Shown here: one piece after another, positions 1 to 7,027 of the stretch
Layout of the letters: each line of letters starts with the position of its first letter
How positions within the stretch are numbered: position 1 is the stretch's first letter
DNA from: Streptococcus downei MFe28
GTDB lineage: Bacteria > Bacillota > Bacilli > Lactobacillales > Streptococcaceae
DNA length: 64,000 bases
Assembly: GCF_900459175.1 (NCBI RefSeq)
Contig: NZ_UHFA01000002.1
Location: 2,046,001 to 2,110,000 of the forward strand
Direction of reading: 5' to 3'
Position numbers and translations under genes: made by a program
The notes under the pieces: generated by a model
Database searches by the model: none
What the model was told of the DNA's origin: nothing
Seen by the model: the letters and a program-made list of their open reading frames with translations, nothing else

Positions 1-730
1 TTAGCATTAAGATTACTGGCAGGATGTCTACTAGCAAATTTACTTTAATCAGATTATAAAAATTTAATAAAATAATTGTTAAATAAAGGGAATATAAATA
101 AGGGAATACAAACACCATTATGAAAGAAAGGAATAAAATTATTTTTTCTTTTCGCGAATCAAAATTGAGCTTAGATAGCAATTTTATCAGGAAATATTGC
201 AAAATTAAAAAAATAGTTGAAAAAAAAGATAAATATATATTGAGTATGTTGTTTACATTGTTTGCCCAGAAAAACATTATTGTATTTAAAAATATCAGTC
301 CCCATCTTAAAAGATTCCATAGGGCAGCACGACCAATTCCTACCTCATTTTTTGAACGTTCCCAATCATATTTCAGGAGCAGTTCTAGGTATTGACTGAG
401 CTTTTGTGACTTTTCCTCTGAGTAATCAAAATTACTTAAAAGATCCCAAATATGTCCATCTTTCATGTAATAATCATTAATATATTTTACATTCATATCA
501 GAGCCATATGGATTGATTTGTGATTTAAGTCTACTAACTGCAGACTTCCTATTTTTTCCGTCTAGTAAATCAACAATTATCAACTTTATGCTTTTTCTCC
601 ATTCAGAGCGTTCTTTAGTAATATAATCAAGTTGATTTCTTTTACTATTATTAACGAAAACTAAAATTGCACTCAAAATAGCCCCTAGACCAGCTCCACT
701 AATTAGAGTAATAATCTGGCTTATTTCCAA
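1..730 (-). CDS. Membrane protein of unknown function, C-terminus outside window
   Basis: An open frame on the minus strand runs uninterrupted from a stop at 797-799 to the left edge, so the 3' end is missing. The most plausible start is TTG at 728-730, with GAGG eight bases upstream; other in-frame TTGs lie at 758-760 and 794-796. One membrane segment lies at residues 5-27, followed by the charged stretch YITKERSEWRKS, a soluble part to about residue 135, and then several long hydrophobic segments. The sequence is clearly more AT-rich than the genes to its right, which suggests acquisition by transfer. I do not recognise a named family; the layout (membrane helix followed by a KERxxWR segment) resembles accessory membrane proteins. 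The frame is well supported; the function is unknown. Confidence 0.6.
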   Translation of the reverse strand, partial: MEISQIITLISGAGLGAILSAILVFVNNSKRNQLDYITKERSEWRKSIKLIIVDLLDGKNRKSAVSRLKSQINPYGSDMNVKYINDYYMKDGHIWDLLSNFDYSEEKSQKLSQYLELLLKYDWERSKNEVGIGRAALWNLLRWGLIFLNTIMFFWANNVNNILNIYLSFFSTIFLILQYFLIKLLSKLNFDSRKEKIILFLSFIMVFVFPYLYSLYLTIILLNFYNLIKVNLLVDILPVILML

Positions 731-768
731 TCTTCTAACCTCGCTTTCGAAATTCTTCAATAAATCCC

Positions 769-793
769 AACTGTTCAAATTTTTCGAACAGTT
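769..793. terminator. Inverted repeat just past the GNAT stop codon
   Basis: Perfect 8-base arms AACTGTTC (769-776) and GAACAGTT (786-793) flank a 9-base loop, starting 4 bases beyond the GNAT stop. There is no strong U-run, so termination is possible but weak. Confidence 0.35.
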
Positions 794-796
794 CAA

Positions 797-1363
797 CTAA
801 CAGTTTAAACCCTCCCACTCACTCTTCAGCAAGCCATATATCAGACTGTCACAGCGATTTCCTTGGGCATCTTTGCGATCCCTCATGCGAGCTTCAAGAG
901 TGAAACCAAGCTTCTCTGCAACTCGTTGGCTTTGGACATTGTAGCCAAAGCAGACCAGTTCAATCTTGTGAAGACCTAAATCTTTAAAACCTAGGTCAAT
1001 CAAGGCACTCGCCGCTTCGGGCACATAGCCTCGTCCCCAATAGTCTGGGTGCAAGGTATAGCCAAGTTCTAGCACATCGTCTTCGTGCCGATGGTTGAAA
1101 TCGACAGAACCGATGATGGTTTCGGTTCCCTTGACCACAATGCCGTAACCAGCTGGGAGATTGTCCTTTTCATTACGCTCGGGAAGGATATGCTCCAGAT
1201 AATAAATCTCATCTTCCAAGCTCTTGACGGGTGGAAAGCCTGCTGGATAGGCAACCTCTGGCAGACTAGCATAGGCATGGATATCCTCGACATCAGCTAC
1301 TGTACGGACTCGCAAGACAAGTCGCTCGGTCTCTATTCGTTTTGGTAATGCTGCTCTTGTCAT
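797..1363 (-). CDS. GNAT family N-acetyltransferase (RimJ/RimL-like)
   Basis: A 188-residue acetyltransferase of the type that moves an acetyl group from acetyl-CoA to an amine, often a protein N-terminus; the substrate is unknown. The start is placed at the Met of MTRAAL because GGGAGGA lies just upstream. A longer frame opening at 1402 would begin inside the leader terminator and is unlikely. Visible motifs are the N-terminal RIETERLVLR strand, GRGYVPEA (acetyl-CoA pyrophosphate loop, about residues 125-132) and the final NVQSQRVAEKLGF helix typical of the RimJ/RimL group. It is the only gene between a T-box leader and the left-edge gene, so it may be controlled by tRNA charging. Confidence 0.85.
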   Translation of the reverse strand: MTRAALPKRIETERLVLRVRTVADVEDIHAYASLPEVAYPAGFPPVKSLEDEIYYLEHILPERNEKDNLPAGYGIVVKGTETIIGSVDFNHRHEDDVLELGYTLHPDYWGRGYVPEAASALIDLGFKDLGLHKIELVCFGYNVQSQRVAEKLGFTLEARMRDRKDAQGNRCDSLIYGLLKSEWEGLNC

Positions 1364-1383
1364 CTTCCTCCCTCGCTTTCTAC

Positions 1384-1560
1384 AAAAAATCGCCCCTGCC
1401 ATCTATATGACAGGGACGAATGTGTTATCCGCGGTACCACCCAAATTCGGACGGTTAGCGTCCGCAACTTAATTATCTGCTTCGCTTAATTTTTCAGCAA
1501 CCAGTTTTGACATCTGTGCGGATTTCTCAGCAGGACCGCTTTCTGTAACAAATGGGTTTC
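1384..1560 (-). promoter_or_regulatory. T-box riboswitch leader with terminator, no synthetase downstream
   Basis: On the minus strand the conserved T-box GGGTGGTACCGCGG occupies 1429-1442. It is followed by a GC-rich hairpin (arms about 1391-1400 and 1409-1418) and a T6 run, the normal terminator of a T-box leader. Upstream hairpins include CGGACG-CTAAC-CGTCCG. Stem I is short, and the specifier is not certain: GTC (Val) and neighbouring triplets are possible. T-box leaders normally control aminoacyl-tRNA synthetase or amino-acid genes; here the next gene is a GNAT acetyltransferase. Confidence 0.8.
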
Positions 1561-1665
1561 AAAACACCTCTGATTTTTCTAATTCTAGCAGATTTTTCGA
1601 TAAATTGCAATTCCGTTTGAAGCATAGATAGGGAATTTTCTTACTTCCTTCCTAGAGTCTGTTCC

Positions 1666-2427
1666 TTATTTCAATCCTCTGAAAGTTTCGCTTTTAATCC
1701 TATCAGCAGTAATACCTTGGTCAGCCAGAAAAGCCTTCATCGCCTTAACATCATCTGGCTGACCAGCCACAAGATAAGTGCCCCTGTTTCCGTATTTTTT
1801 CACAGCTTTTTCAAGACTAGCCTTACTTTGAGAAAGACTAGCGCTTCTGTCATAAGTGAACAGGGATTCTTGATTAGCCAGTCCTTTCATTTCTTCATCA
1901 AAAACGTTAACGCCTTTATCTAAGTGATTGAGGACTATTTCACGCTTGCCAGCCTGTTTAAGTGCCAAAGGACGCAAGGCTGCAATTCCTACATCTGAAG
2001 CAAAGCAAACCAACGGTGTCTGCTTATCCTTAATTTTTAGAGAGGATTCTATCCAACTAATTTTGACCTTGGAGCCGACAGACAGGGATGTCAGATGCTT
2101 CTTGAAACTACTGCTACCCTTGTGAGTGAGAAGGAGAATCTCATTCTCATCAGAATTGGAAGCCAGAGTCAACCATCGGCTCTTTTGCCCACTTTCTTCG
2201 GCCTCAGGAAGGGTAACTTTAGCGTAAGAGCCTGGCTCCCAAGTCATATTTTTCGGCTTTTTGAGATGAATGAGATAAAGATCACCACTTGGGTTTTCAA
2301 TAGACCTCACGGTCAAAGCTTGGCTACGCCCCAGATAAGCAATCACGCCCCAAGTAATCAAGCAGCCTACTAGTCCGATAGCAAGCAATATTAGAATTAT
2401 TTTTAGCATTTTAGAATGTCCTTTCAT
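1666..2427 (-). CDS. Membrane-anchored ferredoxin-NADP reductase-like flavoprotein
   Basis: 253 residues with an N-terminal membrane anchor (about 7-30), then a compact FNR-like FAD domain and a C-terminal NAD(P)-binding domain. Features seen are EPGSYAKVTLP, RWLTLAS (the RxxT/S flavin-binding position), and SDVGIAALRPLAL where FNR-type proteins have the GIGxTP nucleotide loop. The start ATG has AAGGAG six bases upstream. Family knowledge implies electron transfer between a nicotinamide and a flavin, possibly with a partner membrane protein. The gene directly upstream is a decayed membrane protein behind a TetR-type operator, so this gene was probably the second gene of a TetR-controlled operon. 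The substrate is unknown. Confidence 0.6.
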   Translation of the reverse strand: MKGHSKMLKIILILLAIGLVGCLITWGVIAYLGRSQALTVRSIENPSGDLYLIHLKKPKNMTWEPGSYAKVTLPEAEESGQKSRWLTLASNSDENEILLLTHKGSSSFKKHLTSLSVGSKVKISWIESSLKIKDKQTPLVCFASDVGIAALRPLALKQAGKREIVLNHLDKGVNVFDEEMKGLANQESLFTYDRSASLSQSKASLEKAVKKYGNRGTYLVAGQPDDVKAMKAFLADQGITADRIKSETFRGLK

Positions 2428-2468
2428 TTCTTACTCCTTAGCACCTATTTCTAAAACTTAAGAGACAG

Positions 2469-2758
2469 TCAAGCGGTCAGAGCGATAACTGGTACAAAGC
2501 CCATTAGTTTAACAATCCTAGACACATCCGGCAGACTGTAGATGTAGACTTAGTAACGAGGGGCACTAGGCAGATACCACCGACCTGAAAAATAGCAGGC
2601 AGACCCGAAATCATGCAGAGCCCTATCGCCAGAAGGACACCCACCTGTTGCAAAAAACATGAAATCAGGGTTAAGTCCGACAGGGAACTCTGTCATCCTC
2701 CATACAAGAACCAAAGCTTCCACGATCGTAAGGCAAAGGCCTGCAATACTTCATTCAT
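2469..2758 (-). pseudogene. Frameshifted remnant of a small membrane protein (DoxX-like?)
   Basis: Three minus-strand frames join into one hydrophobic protein. It starts at the ATG at 2756-2758 (MNEVLQAFALRSWKLWFLYG), continues through FPVGLNPDFMFFATG, shifts near 2645 to GVLLAIGLCMISGLPAIFQV, and shifts again near 2500 to MGFVPVIALTA before a TGA at 2469-2471. Two indels are needed, so the gene is broken. The size (about 95 residues) and the pattern of hydrophobic segments recall DoxX-like membrane proteins, but I cannot confirm that. It sits between the operator at 2789-2822 and the reductase gene. Confidence 0.6.
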
Positions 2759-2788
2759 TTTTATTCATAATCGTATCCCCTTCGATGA

Positions 2789-2822
2789 ATATGAATGAAT
2801 AGATTTTAACATTCATTCATAT
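2789..2822. promoter_or_regulatory. Operator palindrome 1 for the adjacent TetR regulator
   Basis: Perfect 12-base arms ATATGAATGAAT and ATTCATTCATAT lie around 10 bases. The core ATGAATGAA-N12-TTCATTCAT recurs with the same spacing at 3447-3476, on the other side of the tetR gene. This copy precedes the decayed membrane gene and the reductase. Confidence 0.75.
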
Positions 2823-2850
2823 CTTTGTAAAAATAAAGAAGTGGAATTCC

Positions 2851-3420
2851 TTATTTCAAAAGTCCTTTGACAAAGTAGGTTGCTAGGCTTTCAATAGTTT
2901 GACTAATATTTGGAAAATCTTGCTCGGTAATATGCATGTCCATATAATAAAAGAGCTGATAAACCTGGAAGACCTCTTGGATTTTCTCAGCGGTAAAACC
3001 TGCTTCCTGCATCCGCTTAGTGAAGGTCGTCTGCAAAAACTGATGGAAAGCATTATCAGCTCTGCCTTTCTCCGAATCATAGTAACTATGCAATAAATCT
3101 GAAACAGCGGGATTATACCACTCAGACATGATTTTACTGGTAGAAATCAGGCTACGCGACTTCCCAAAGAGCTGACCCACTACCTCTGGCAACTCCCCCT
3201 GCCAATTAATATCATCCATTATAATCTGCCTCACACGATTATTTTCGTCAATGTAAACATCAAGGAAAATATCTTCCTTGGCGGCATAATAATTGTAAAA
3301 AGTTCCAGCTGCTACACCAGCTCGCTTAGTAATTTCTGAAATACCCGTCGCTTTATAGCCTTTCTGGGAGAAGATTTCGTGTGCAACAGCTTTCAGTTGC
3401 TGTTTTTTGTCGATAGTCAT
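2851..3420 (-). CDS. TetR family transcriptional regulator
   Basis: 189 residues with a classical TetR N-terminal helix-turn-helix (about 1-50: KAVAHEIFSQKGYKATGISEITKRAGVA split over helices, then AGTFYNYYAAKEDIF) and a ligand-binding C-terminal domain. Members of this family are mostly repressors released by a small molecule. The gene is flanked by two matching palindromes, one 5' of its own start and one 5' of the reductase operon that follows on the same strand. The simplest reading is autoregulation plus control of that operon. The ligand cannot be deduced. Confidence 0.9.
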   Translation of the reverse strand: MTIDKKQQLKAVAHEIFSQKGYKATGISEITKRAGVAAGTFYNYYAAKEDIFLDVYIDENNRVRQIIMDDINWQGELPEVVGQLFGKSRSLISTSKIMSEWYNPAVSDLLHSYYDSEKGRADNAFHQFLQTTFTKRMQEAGFTAEKIQEVFQVYQLFYYMDMHITEQDFPNISQTIESLATYFVKGLLK

Positions 3421-3446
3421 GGAAGCTCCTTTCTTTTTTAAAAAAA

Positions 3447-3476
3447 ATGAATGAATTATTACCTTTGTTCATTCAT
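3447..3476. promoter_or_regulatory. Operator palindrome 2, upstream of tetR
   Basis: ATGAATGAA (3447-3455) and TTCATTCAT (3468-3476) are separated by 12 bases, the same arms and spacing as the core of operator 1. It lies 27 bases before the tetR start, a position suited to autorepression. Confidence 0.75.
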
Positions 3477-3667
3477 ATTTTAATACCTTTTACAGTAATT
3501 GTCAATCAGCAACCGTAAAAATCTTACATTTTCCTAAACTCTGGTTACTCACCTCGCTATCCAAATCCGAGGAAAAGCACAATTTTTTCGAGGGACTGAA
3601 GTCGCTTAGGTTGGGGCAGTCTAAACAATCTCCTAAGTGAGGGACTAAACTTTTCTCCTATTAGAAC

Positions 3668-3697
3668 AAAAAAACTATCCAGCATGGTGCCAGATAG
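3668..3697 (-). terminator. Rho-independent terminator downstream of the HHH gene
   Basis: On the minus strand CTATCTGGC-ACCAT-GCTGGATAG (two wobble pairs) is followed by seven T. A second 9-base inverted repeat (GCGGTAGTG / CACTACCG, about 3716-3758) lies between it and the gene end. Confidence 0.65.
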
Positions 3698-3775
3698 GAT
3701 TAAACTTCTATTAAGAACGGTAGTGCAAGCTTTTAATTTTAATCAGCCACTACCGCTTATATTGCAATTTCTTGA

Positions 3776-4114
3776 TTAGTCAGCAAATACAACGCCGTTT
3801 TCTTTCAAGCTAGTAATAGCTGCTGGGCCAATGCCCTTGACAGCTAAGACATCTTTTTCAGAAGCTTTGGCAAAGTCTGCTTGTGACTTAAAGCCTGCTT
3901 CTTCAAGACTAGCTTGCTTAGCAGCACTGAGACCTGCAAAAACATCAGTCGCTTCTGCTTTAGGAGCTGACTTGACTTGGGCCTTCGTTTGAGCTGGCTT
4001 CTTAGGAGCCGCCGGCTTGACCGCTGCAGTCTCTTGAGCAGCTTGGCCCTTGATGAGACCTTGACGTTTCATTTGCAATTTCAGTGCTTTTTTACGATTT
4101 TTCTTTTTTGACAT
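3776..4114 (-). CDS. Small helix-hairpin-helix protein with lysine/alanine-rich N-terminus
   Basis: 112 residues starting at MSKKKNRKKALK; GGAG lies eight bases before this ATG, so it is preferred over an ATG four codons earlier. The N-terminal half is very basic and rich in Lys, Ala and Pro, with low complexity. The C-terminal 45 residues (LEEAGFKSQADFAKASEKDV, then VKGIGPAAITSLKENG) form a helix-hairpin-helix, a motif that binds DNA or RNA backbone without sequence preference. No catalytic domain is present, so a nucleic-acid-binding role is inferred. It has its own TATAAT (about 4142-4147) and terminator. The exact role is unknown. Confidence 0.75.
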   Translation of the reverse strand: MSKKKNRKKALKLQMKRQGLIKGQAAQETAAVKPAAPKKPAQTKAQVKSAPKAEATDVFAGLSAAKQASLEEAGFKSQADFAKASEKDVLAVKGIGPAAITSLKENGVVFAD

Positions 4115-4316
4115 TCTTAACTCCAAAAACTTTTTTTACTATTATAGCAGGTTCTTTTCAGAAAATAAACACTTAAAAGCCCAGAAATCGCTATTCCAGG
4201 CCATTCTTTACAGAATTGTAATCTAATTTTGCACTTTCATGGCTAATTTGGGGGCAATTCTATGTCAAGTAAATGAACGAGAAGAAAGTCTCGGAACAAC
4301 TTTTCTTGTCCCTATA

Positions 4317-4571
4317 TCAATAGCTCCGTTTTCCCAACAAATCATCAGGTAGGTCATGGAAGGACTTGCCTTGATGGTAGTTGGCAAATTTTCCTTGCAA
4401 GTATTGGTAGGCATCTAGGCGACTTTCATAGCGGATTGCAGCTTCCTTAGCTCGCTCGTCGCCATCTTCTTCCCAGACCTGCTGGCTGGTTTTGACAGCA
4501 GTTTCGTTGACTAAAATCTGGGTCTTGAGCCAGTCTTCAAAGTCTTTTAAAAATTCTTGTTCGTAGGTCAT
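4317..4571 (-). CDS. DUF1912 family protein
   Basis: 84 residues matching the usual size and wording of the streptococcal DUF1912 family: it opens MTYEQEFLKDFEDWLKTQI, has the helical core RAKEAAIRYESRLDAYQYL and the ending FHDLPDDLLGKR. It is acidic and helical, with no membrane segment or catalytic motif. No function is known for the family. It follows the AEC carrier gene by about 40 bases on the same strand; a GCTAGGT/ACCTAGC hairpin enclosing a TATAAT overlaps the carrier stop codon, so it may have a separate promoter. Confidence 0.8.
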   Translation of the reverse strand: MTYEQEFLKDFEDWLKTQILVNETAVKTSQQVWEEDGDERAKEAAIRYESRLDAYQYLQGKFANYHQGKSFHDLPDDLLGKRSY

Positions 4572-4611
4572 TGACGACTCCTTTTTTATAATAGCTAGGT
4601 ACCATTATAAC

Positions 4612-5556
4612 CTAGCCCAGCAAAACCATCAAGATTGGTATAACGACTAGGGTCATGAGGGTGGTCTCGGTTACCATGACAGCTGCATAATCGGCATCGG
4701 CCCCATAGAGTTTGGAGACAACAGGGGCATTGGTCATAACTGGCATGGCCGACTGGATGATGAAGACCTCCTTCATCAGGTGGGGCATCCTGGTTGGCAT
4801 GACCATGAAGGTCATAAGCAGGGGAGCCACCATAAATCGTCCTAAGAGAATGAGGAGATGGTCCTTACCCAAGCGCAGGTTGGACAGACCCAGTTTGGCA
4901 ATAGAAATTCCGATGAAAATCATGGACAAGGGAATGGTGATATTGCCCAAGTAGGTCAAATCTGACAAGAGAAAATGAGGTAACTTGATTCTTAGAAGAA
5001 CCAAGGCTACGCCCACCATAAAGCCTAATAGGGGAGCCGAAAAGATTTTCTTGAGGCTGTCCTTCCAGCTGAGCCCTTGACCCAATTCGCCATCTCGTTG
5101 AATCAAATAGAGACCAATAGTCCAAAAGAAGGTGGTATTACACATGTAATAGACCAAAACATAGGGAACACTAGCATCGCCAAAGAGGGCTTGATTGATG
5201 GGGAGGCCAACAAAGACGGTGTTGGAGTTAAAGAACATGGAGGTGAAGAGACCGCGGTGGGACTTTTTGACCTGAAAGATTTGGGCAAAGGCCATGGCAA
5301 TAGCTAAAAGGATAACCATGGACATAGCTGGATAGCGCAACTGGGGCAACATGGTCTTGAGGTCACCCGCTGAAAAACGACCAACAATGGTCTCAATCAT
5401 ATAACAGGGCAGACCAATCTGGGTGACTAGGCGGGCAATCAAGCTGGACGACTTGTCATCAAACCAGCCTCGCCTAGCTAGGACATAGCCGACCGCTATC
5501 ATAATGATGATGGTGATAATGCCTGAGATACTCTGTAAAAAGACAGACAAGGTCAC
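4612..5556 (-). CDS. AEC family transporter (auxin efflux carrier / malate permease type)
   Basis: 314 residues, almost entirely hydrophobic, with about ten membrane segments, the size and pattern of the AEC family. Family features are the N-terminal IAVGYVLARRGWFDD segment, the internal FFNSNTVFVGLPINQALFG helix and the late SAMPVMTNAPVVSKLYGAD segment. Members move organic acids such as malate or export other small anions; the substrate is not evident here. The start codon is GTG (5554-5556) and overlaps the stop of the upstream hydrolase gene in a GTGA, so the two are translationally coupled. Confidence 0.85.
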   Translation of the reverse strand: MTLSVFLQSISGIITIIIMIAVGYVLARRGWFDDKSSSLIARLVTQIGLPCYMIETIVGRFSAGDLKTMLPQLRYPAMSMVILLAIAMAFAQIFQVKKSHRGLFTSMFFNSNTVFVGLPINQALFGDASVPYVLVYYMCNTTFFWTIGLYLIQRDGELGQGLSWKDSLKKIFSAPLLGFMVGVALVLLRIKLPHFLLSDLTYLGNITIPLSMIFIGISIAKLGLSNLRLGKDHLLILLGRFMVAPLLMTFMVMPTRMPHLMKEVFIIQSAMPVMTNAPVVSKLYGADADYAAVMVTETTLMTLVVIPILMVLLG

Positions 5557-6317
5557 TCGCCCCCTTCACGGTCCGCTAAATAAGTTAGCATGGCTTGAGT
5601 CGCCCTTTGAATATCTTGGCCATGAAAACCGTGGCCAGCTCCTGGCAGAACCAGTAATTGTGCCTGATGATAGCTGGCTTGGGCCCGCTCAGAATAGGCT
5701 AGGGGCACAATCTTATCGCTATCGCCATGGACAATGAGGACTGGCTTCCTATAGCCAGCCAGCACTTGATAAATATCAAAGGAGAGGGCATCCTGATTAT
5801 AGATGGCACCGATTTGGGTCCCCATAACAATAGTGGCTTGAGGACCATTATCGTAGGCTTCCACCCGCTTTTTAGCATCATCTTGGAGGACAAAGGCTGG
5901 GTAAAGAAGAACTAGCCCTGCAATCTGGTCAGGAATTTTACCAGCTACATAAGCAGAGACAAATCCCCCTTGGCTCTCGCCCATGAGATAGACACGATTG
6001 GAATCAATTTCAGGTCGCTCCCGTAATTGGATAAGGACAGCTTCTAGGTCCTTTGCTTGAGTTAGGACGGACATATCAAGGAAATCCCCCTCACTCTGCT
6101 TGGCAGAGCCATCTCCTGAGCCGACAAAATCATAAGAATAGACGGCGTAACCTGCCTCATATGCCGCCTGGGCATAGACCTGGGTGCCCAAGTGACTGCC
6201 CCTAAACCCGTGGGACATGATAATCAAGGGAAGTTTGCCTGTACCCTCATCTGGACAATAGTATTTGCCATAAATCTTAAAGTCATCTCGTTTGAGCCAT
6301 AAATCTTGAACAGTCAT
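5553..6317 (-). CDS. Alpha/beta hydrolase (serine peptidase/esterase type)
   Basis: 254 residues, started at MTVQDLWLK because AGGAGGTGCAGAAG directly precedes that ATG. The alpha/beta hydrolase core is clear: SHGFRGSH (oxyanion region), GESQGG nucleophile elbow with the catalytic Ser (about residue 118), HGDSDKIVP carrying the acid, and GAGHGF with the catalytic His near the end. Such cytosolic enzymes cleave esters or short acyl peptides; the substrate is unknown. It is the first gene of a two-gene unit with the AEC carrier, overlapping by four bases. A terminator and tRNA-Thr gene lie immediately upstream. Confidence 0.85.
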   Translation of the reverse strand: MTVQDLWLKRDDFKIYGKYYCPDEGTGKLPLIIMSHGFRGSHLGTQVYAQAAYEAGYAVYSYDFVGSGDGSAKQSEGDFLDMSVLTQAKDLEAVLIQLRERPEIDSNRVYLMGESQGGFVSAYVAGKIPDQIAGLVLLYPAFVLQDDAKKRVEAYDNGPQATIVMGTQIGAIYNQDALSFDIYQVLAGYRKPVLIVHGDSDKIVPLAYSERAQASYHQAQLLVLPGAGHGFHGQDIQRATQAMLTYLADREGGE

Positions 6318-6350
6318 CTTCTGCACCTCCTGTGTGCCAATATAATGCAA

Positions 6351-6382
6351 GAGAGGGTTGAAACAGACGTTTCAACCCTCTC
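6351..6382 (-). terminator. Strong hairpin behind the tRNA-Thr gene
   Basis: Perfect 14-base arms GAGAGGGTTGAAAC / GTTTCAACCCTCTC around a 4-base loop, nine bases past the tRNA 3' end. The T-run is short, but the stem is strong and its position suits termination of the tRNA transcript. Confidence 0.75.
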
Positions 6383-6390
6383 ACCTAGAC

Positions 6391-6461
6391 TGCCACCACC
6401 GAGAATCGAACTCGGAACGGAGCATTACCATTGCTCTATTATACCATTTAACTACAGCGGC
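6391..6461 (-). tRNA. tRNA-Thr (GGT)
   Basis: A 71-base cloverleaf reads on the minus strand. It has a 7-bp acceptor stem (GCCGCTG with TGGTGGC, several wobbles), a 4-bp D stem with a 7-base loop, the anticodon stem GAGCA/TGCTC with loop ATGGTAA (anticodon GGT, reading ACC/ACU), a short variable loop CGTT, and T stem CCGAG/CTCGG with TTCGATT. CCA is not encoded. The small D loop and variable loop make it resemble a tRNA-Gly body, but the anticodon is clearly GGT. Confidence 0.9.
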
Positions 6462-6470
6462 TACCTATCT

Positions 6471-6499
6471 ATAATACCATAGTCGCTTTTCTCTGACAA
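6471..6499 (-). promoter_or_regulatory. Promoter of tRNA-Thr
   Basis: -35 TTGTCA (6494-6499), 17-base spacer, -10 TATTAT (6471-6476), about nine bases before the tRNA 5' end. Confidence 0.8.
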
Positions 6500-6562
6500 G
6501 ATATAAATTTGAAAAATTTACCCGAAATTTCCCTAAATTTTTCAAGACTTGCAAACTTGGAC

Positions 6563-6952
6563 CTACTTGGTCTTGCCATTCCAGTTTTCAAAGCCAGATT
6601 CTAGGACATAAACCTGAGTATAACCAGCCTTTTTGAGGATGGGGACTGCCCTTTGAATGGCTTGGCCCCGCATATTATCATAAAGGAGGACAGGCTTGTC
6701 CTTGCGTAAGGAAGATAGAGATTCCTTGAATTGTTGGATTTGGAAATTACGTGCCCCTAGGATATGTTGGTCCTGAAAAGCTTTGGAGCCTCGCAAATCA
6801 ATAATCTGTCCTTGATGCATGAGCTCTTGAAATTCGCTATTATTAATGAACTTGGCAGCACGACGAATCCGAAAATAGCGCCAAGTTGCCCAGGCGATAA
6901 AGCCAAGTAGGATGACAGCGACTAAAATCCAATTAATGAGCATTTGTGACAT
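6563..6952 (-). CDS. Membrane-anchored rhodanese-like domain protein without the active-site Cys
   Basis: 129 residues: a membrane helix at about 7-25, then a rhodanese fold (IDLRGSKAFQDQHILGARNF, ending VYVLESGFENW). Rhodaneses normally carry a Cys in the loop after the central strand, as CxxGxR; here the loop reads LLYDNMRGQAIQRA, and no Cys occurs in the protein. It is therefore probably a binding or structural version rather than a sulfurtransferase. It is the third gene of the yqgQ-glcK-rhodanese operon. The molecular partner is unknown. Confidence 0.85.
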   Translation of the reverse strand: MSQMLINWILVAVILLGFIAWATWRYFRIRRAAKFINNSEFQELMHQGQIIDLRGSKAFQDQHILGARNFQIQQFKESLSSLRKDKPVLLYDNMRGQAIQRAVPILKKAGYTQVYVLESGFENWNGKTK

Positions 6953-7027
6953 AGTAGAAATTTTCTCCTTTTACAAATTCAGAATAGATAAGTCCGCCAA
7001 GGTTGGTCAGCGGACGAGAATTACATT

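Noticed and set aside
120..395. Plus-strand frame at the left edge
   Set aside because: It has no ribosome site and lies antisense to the longer minus-strand membrane protein frame.
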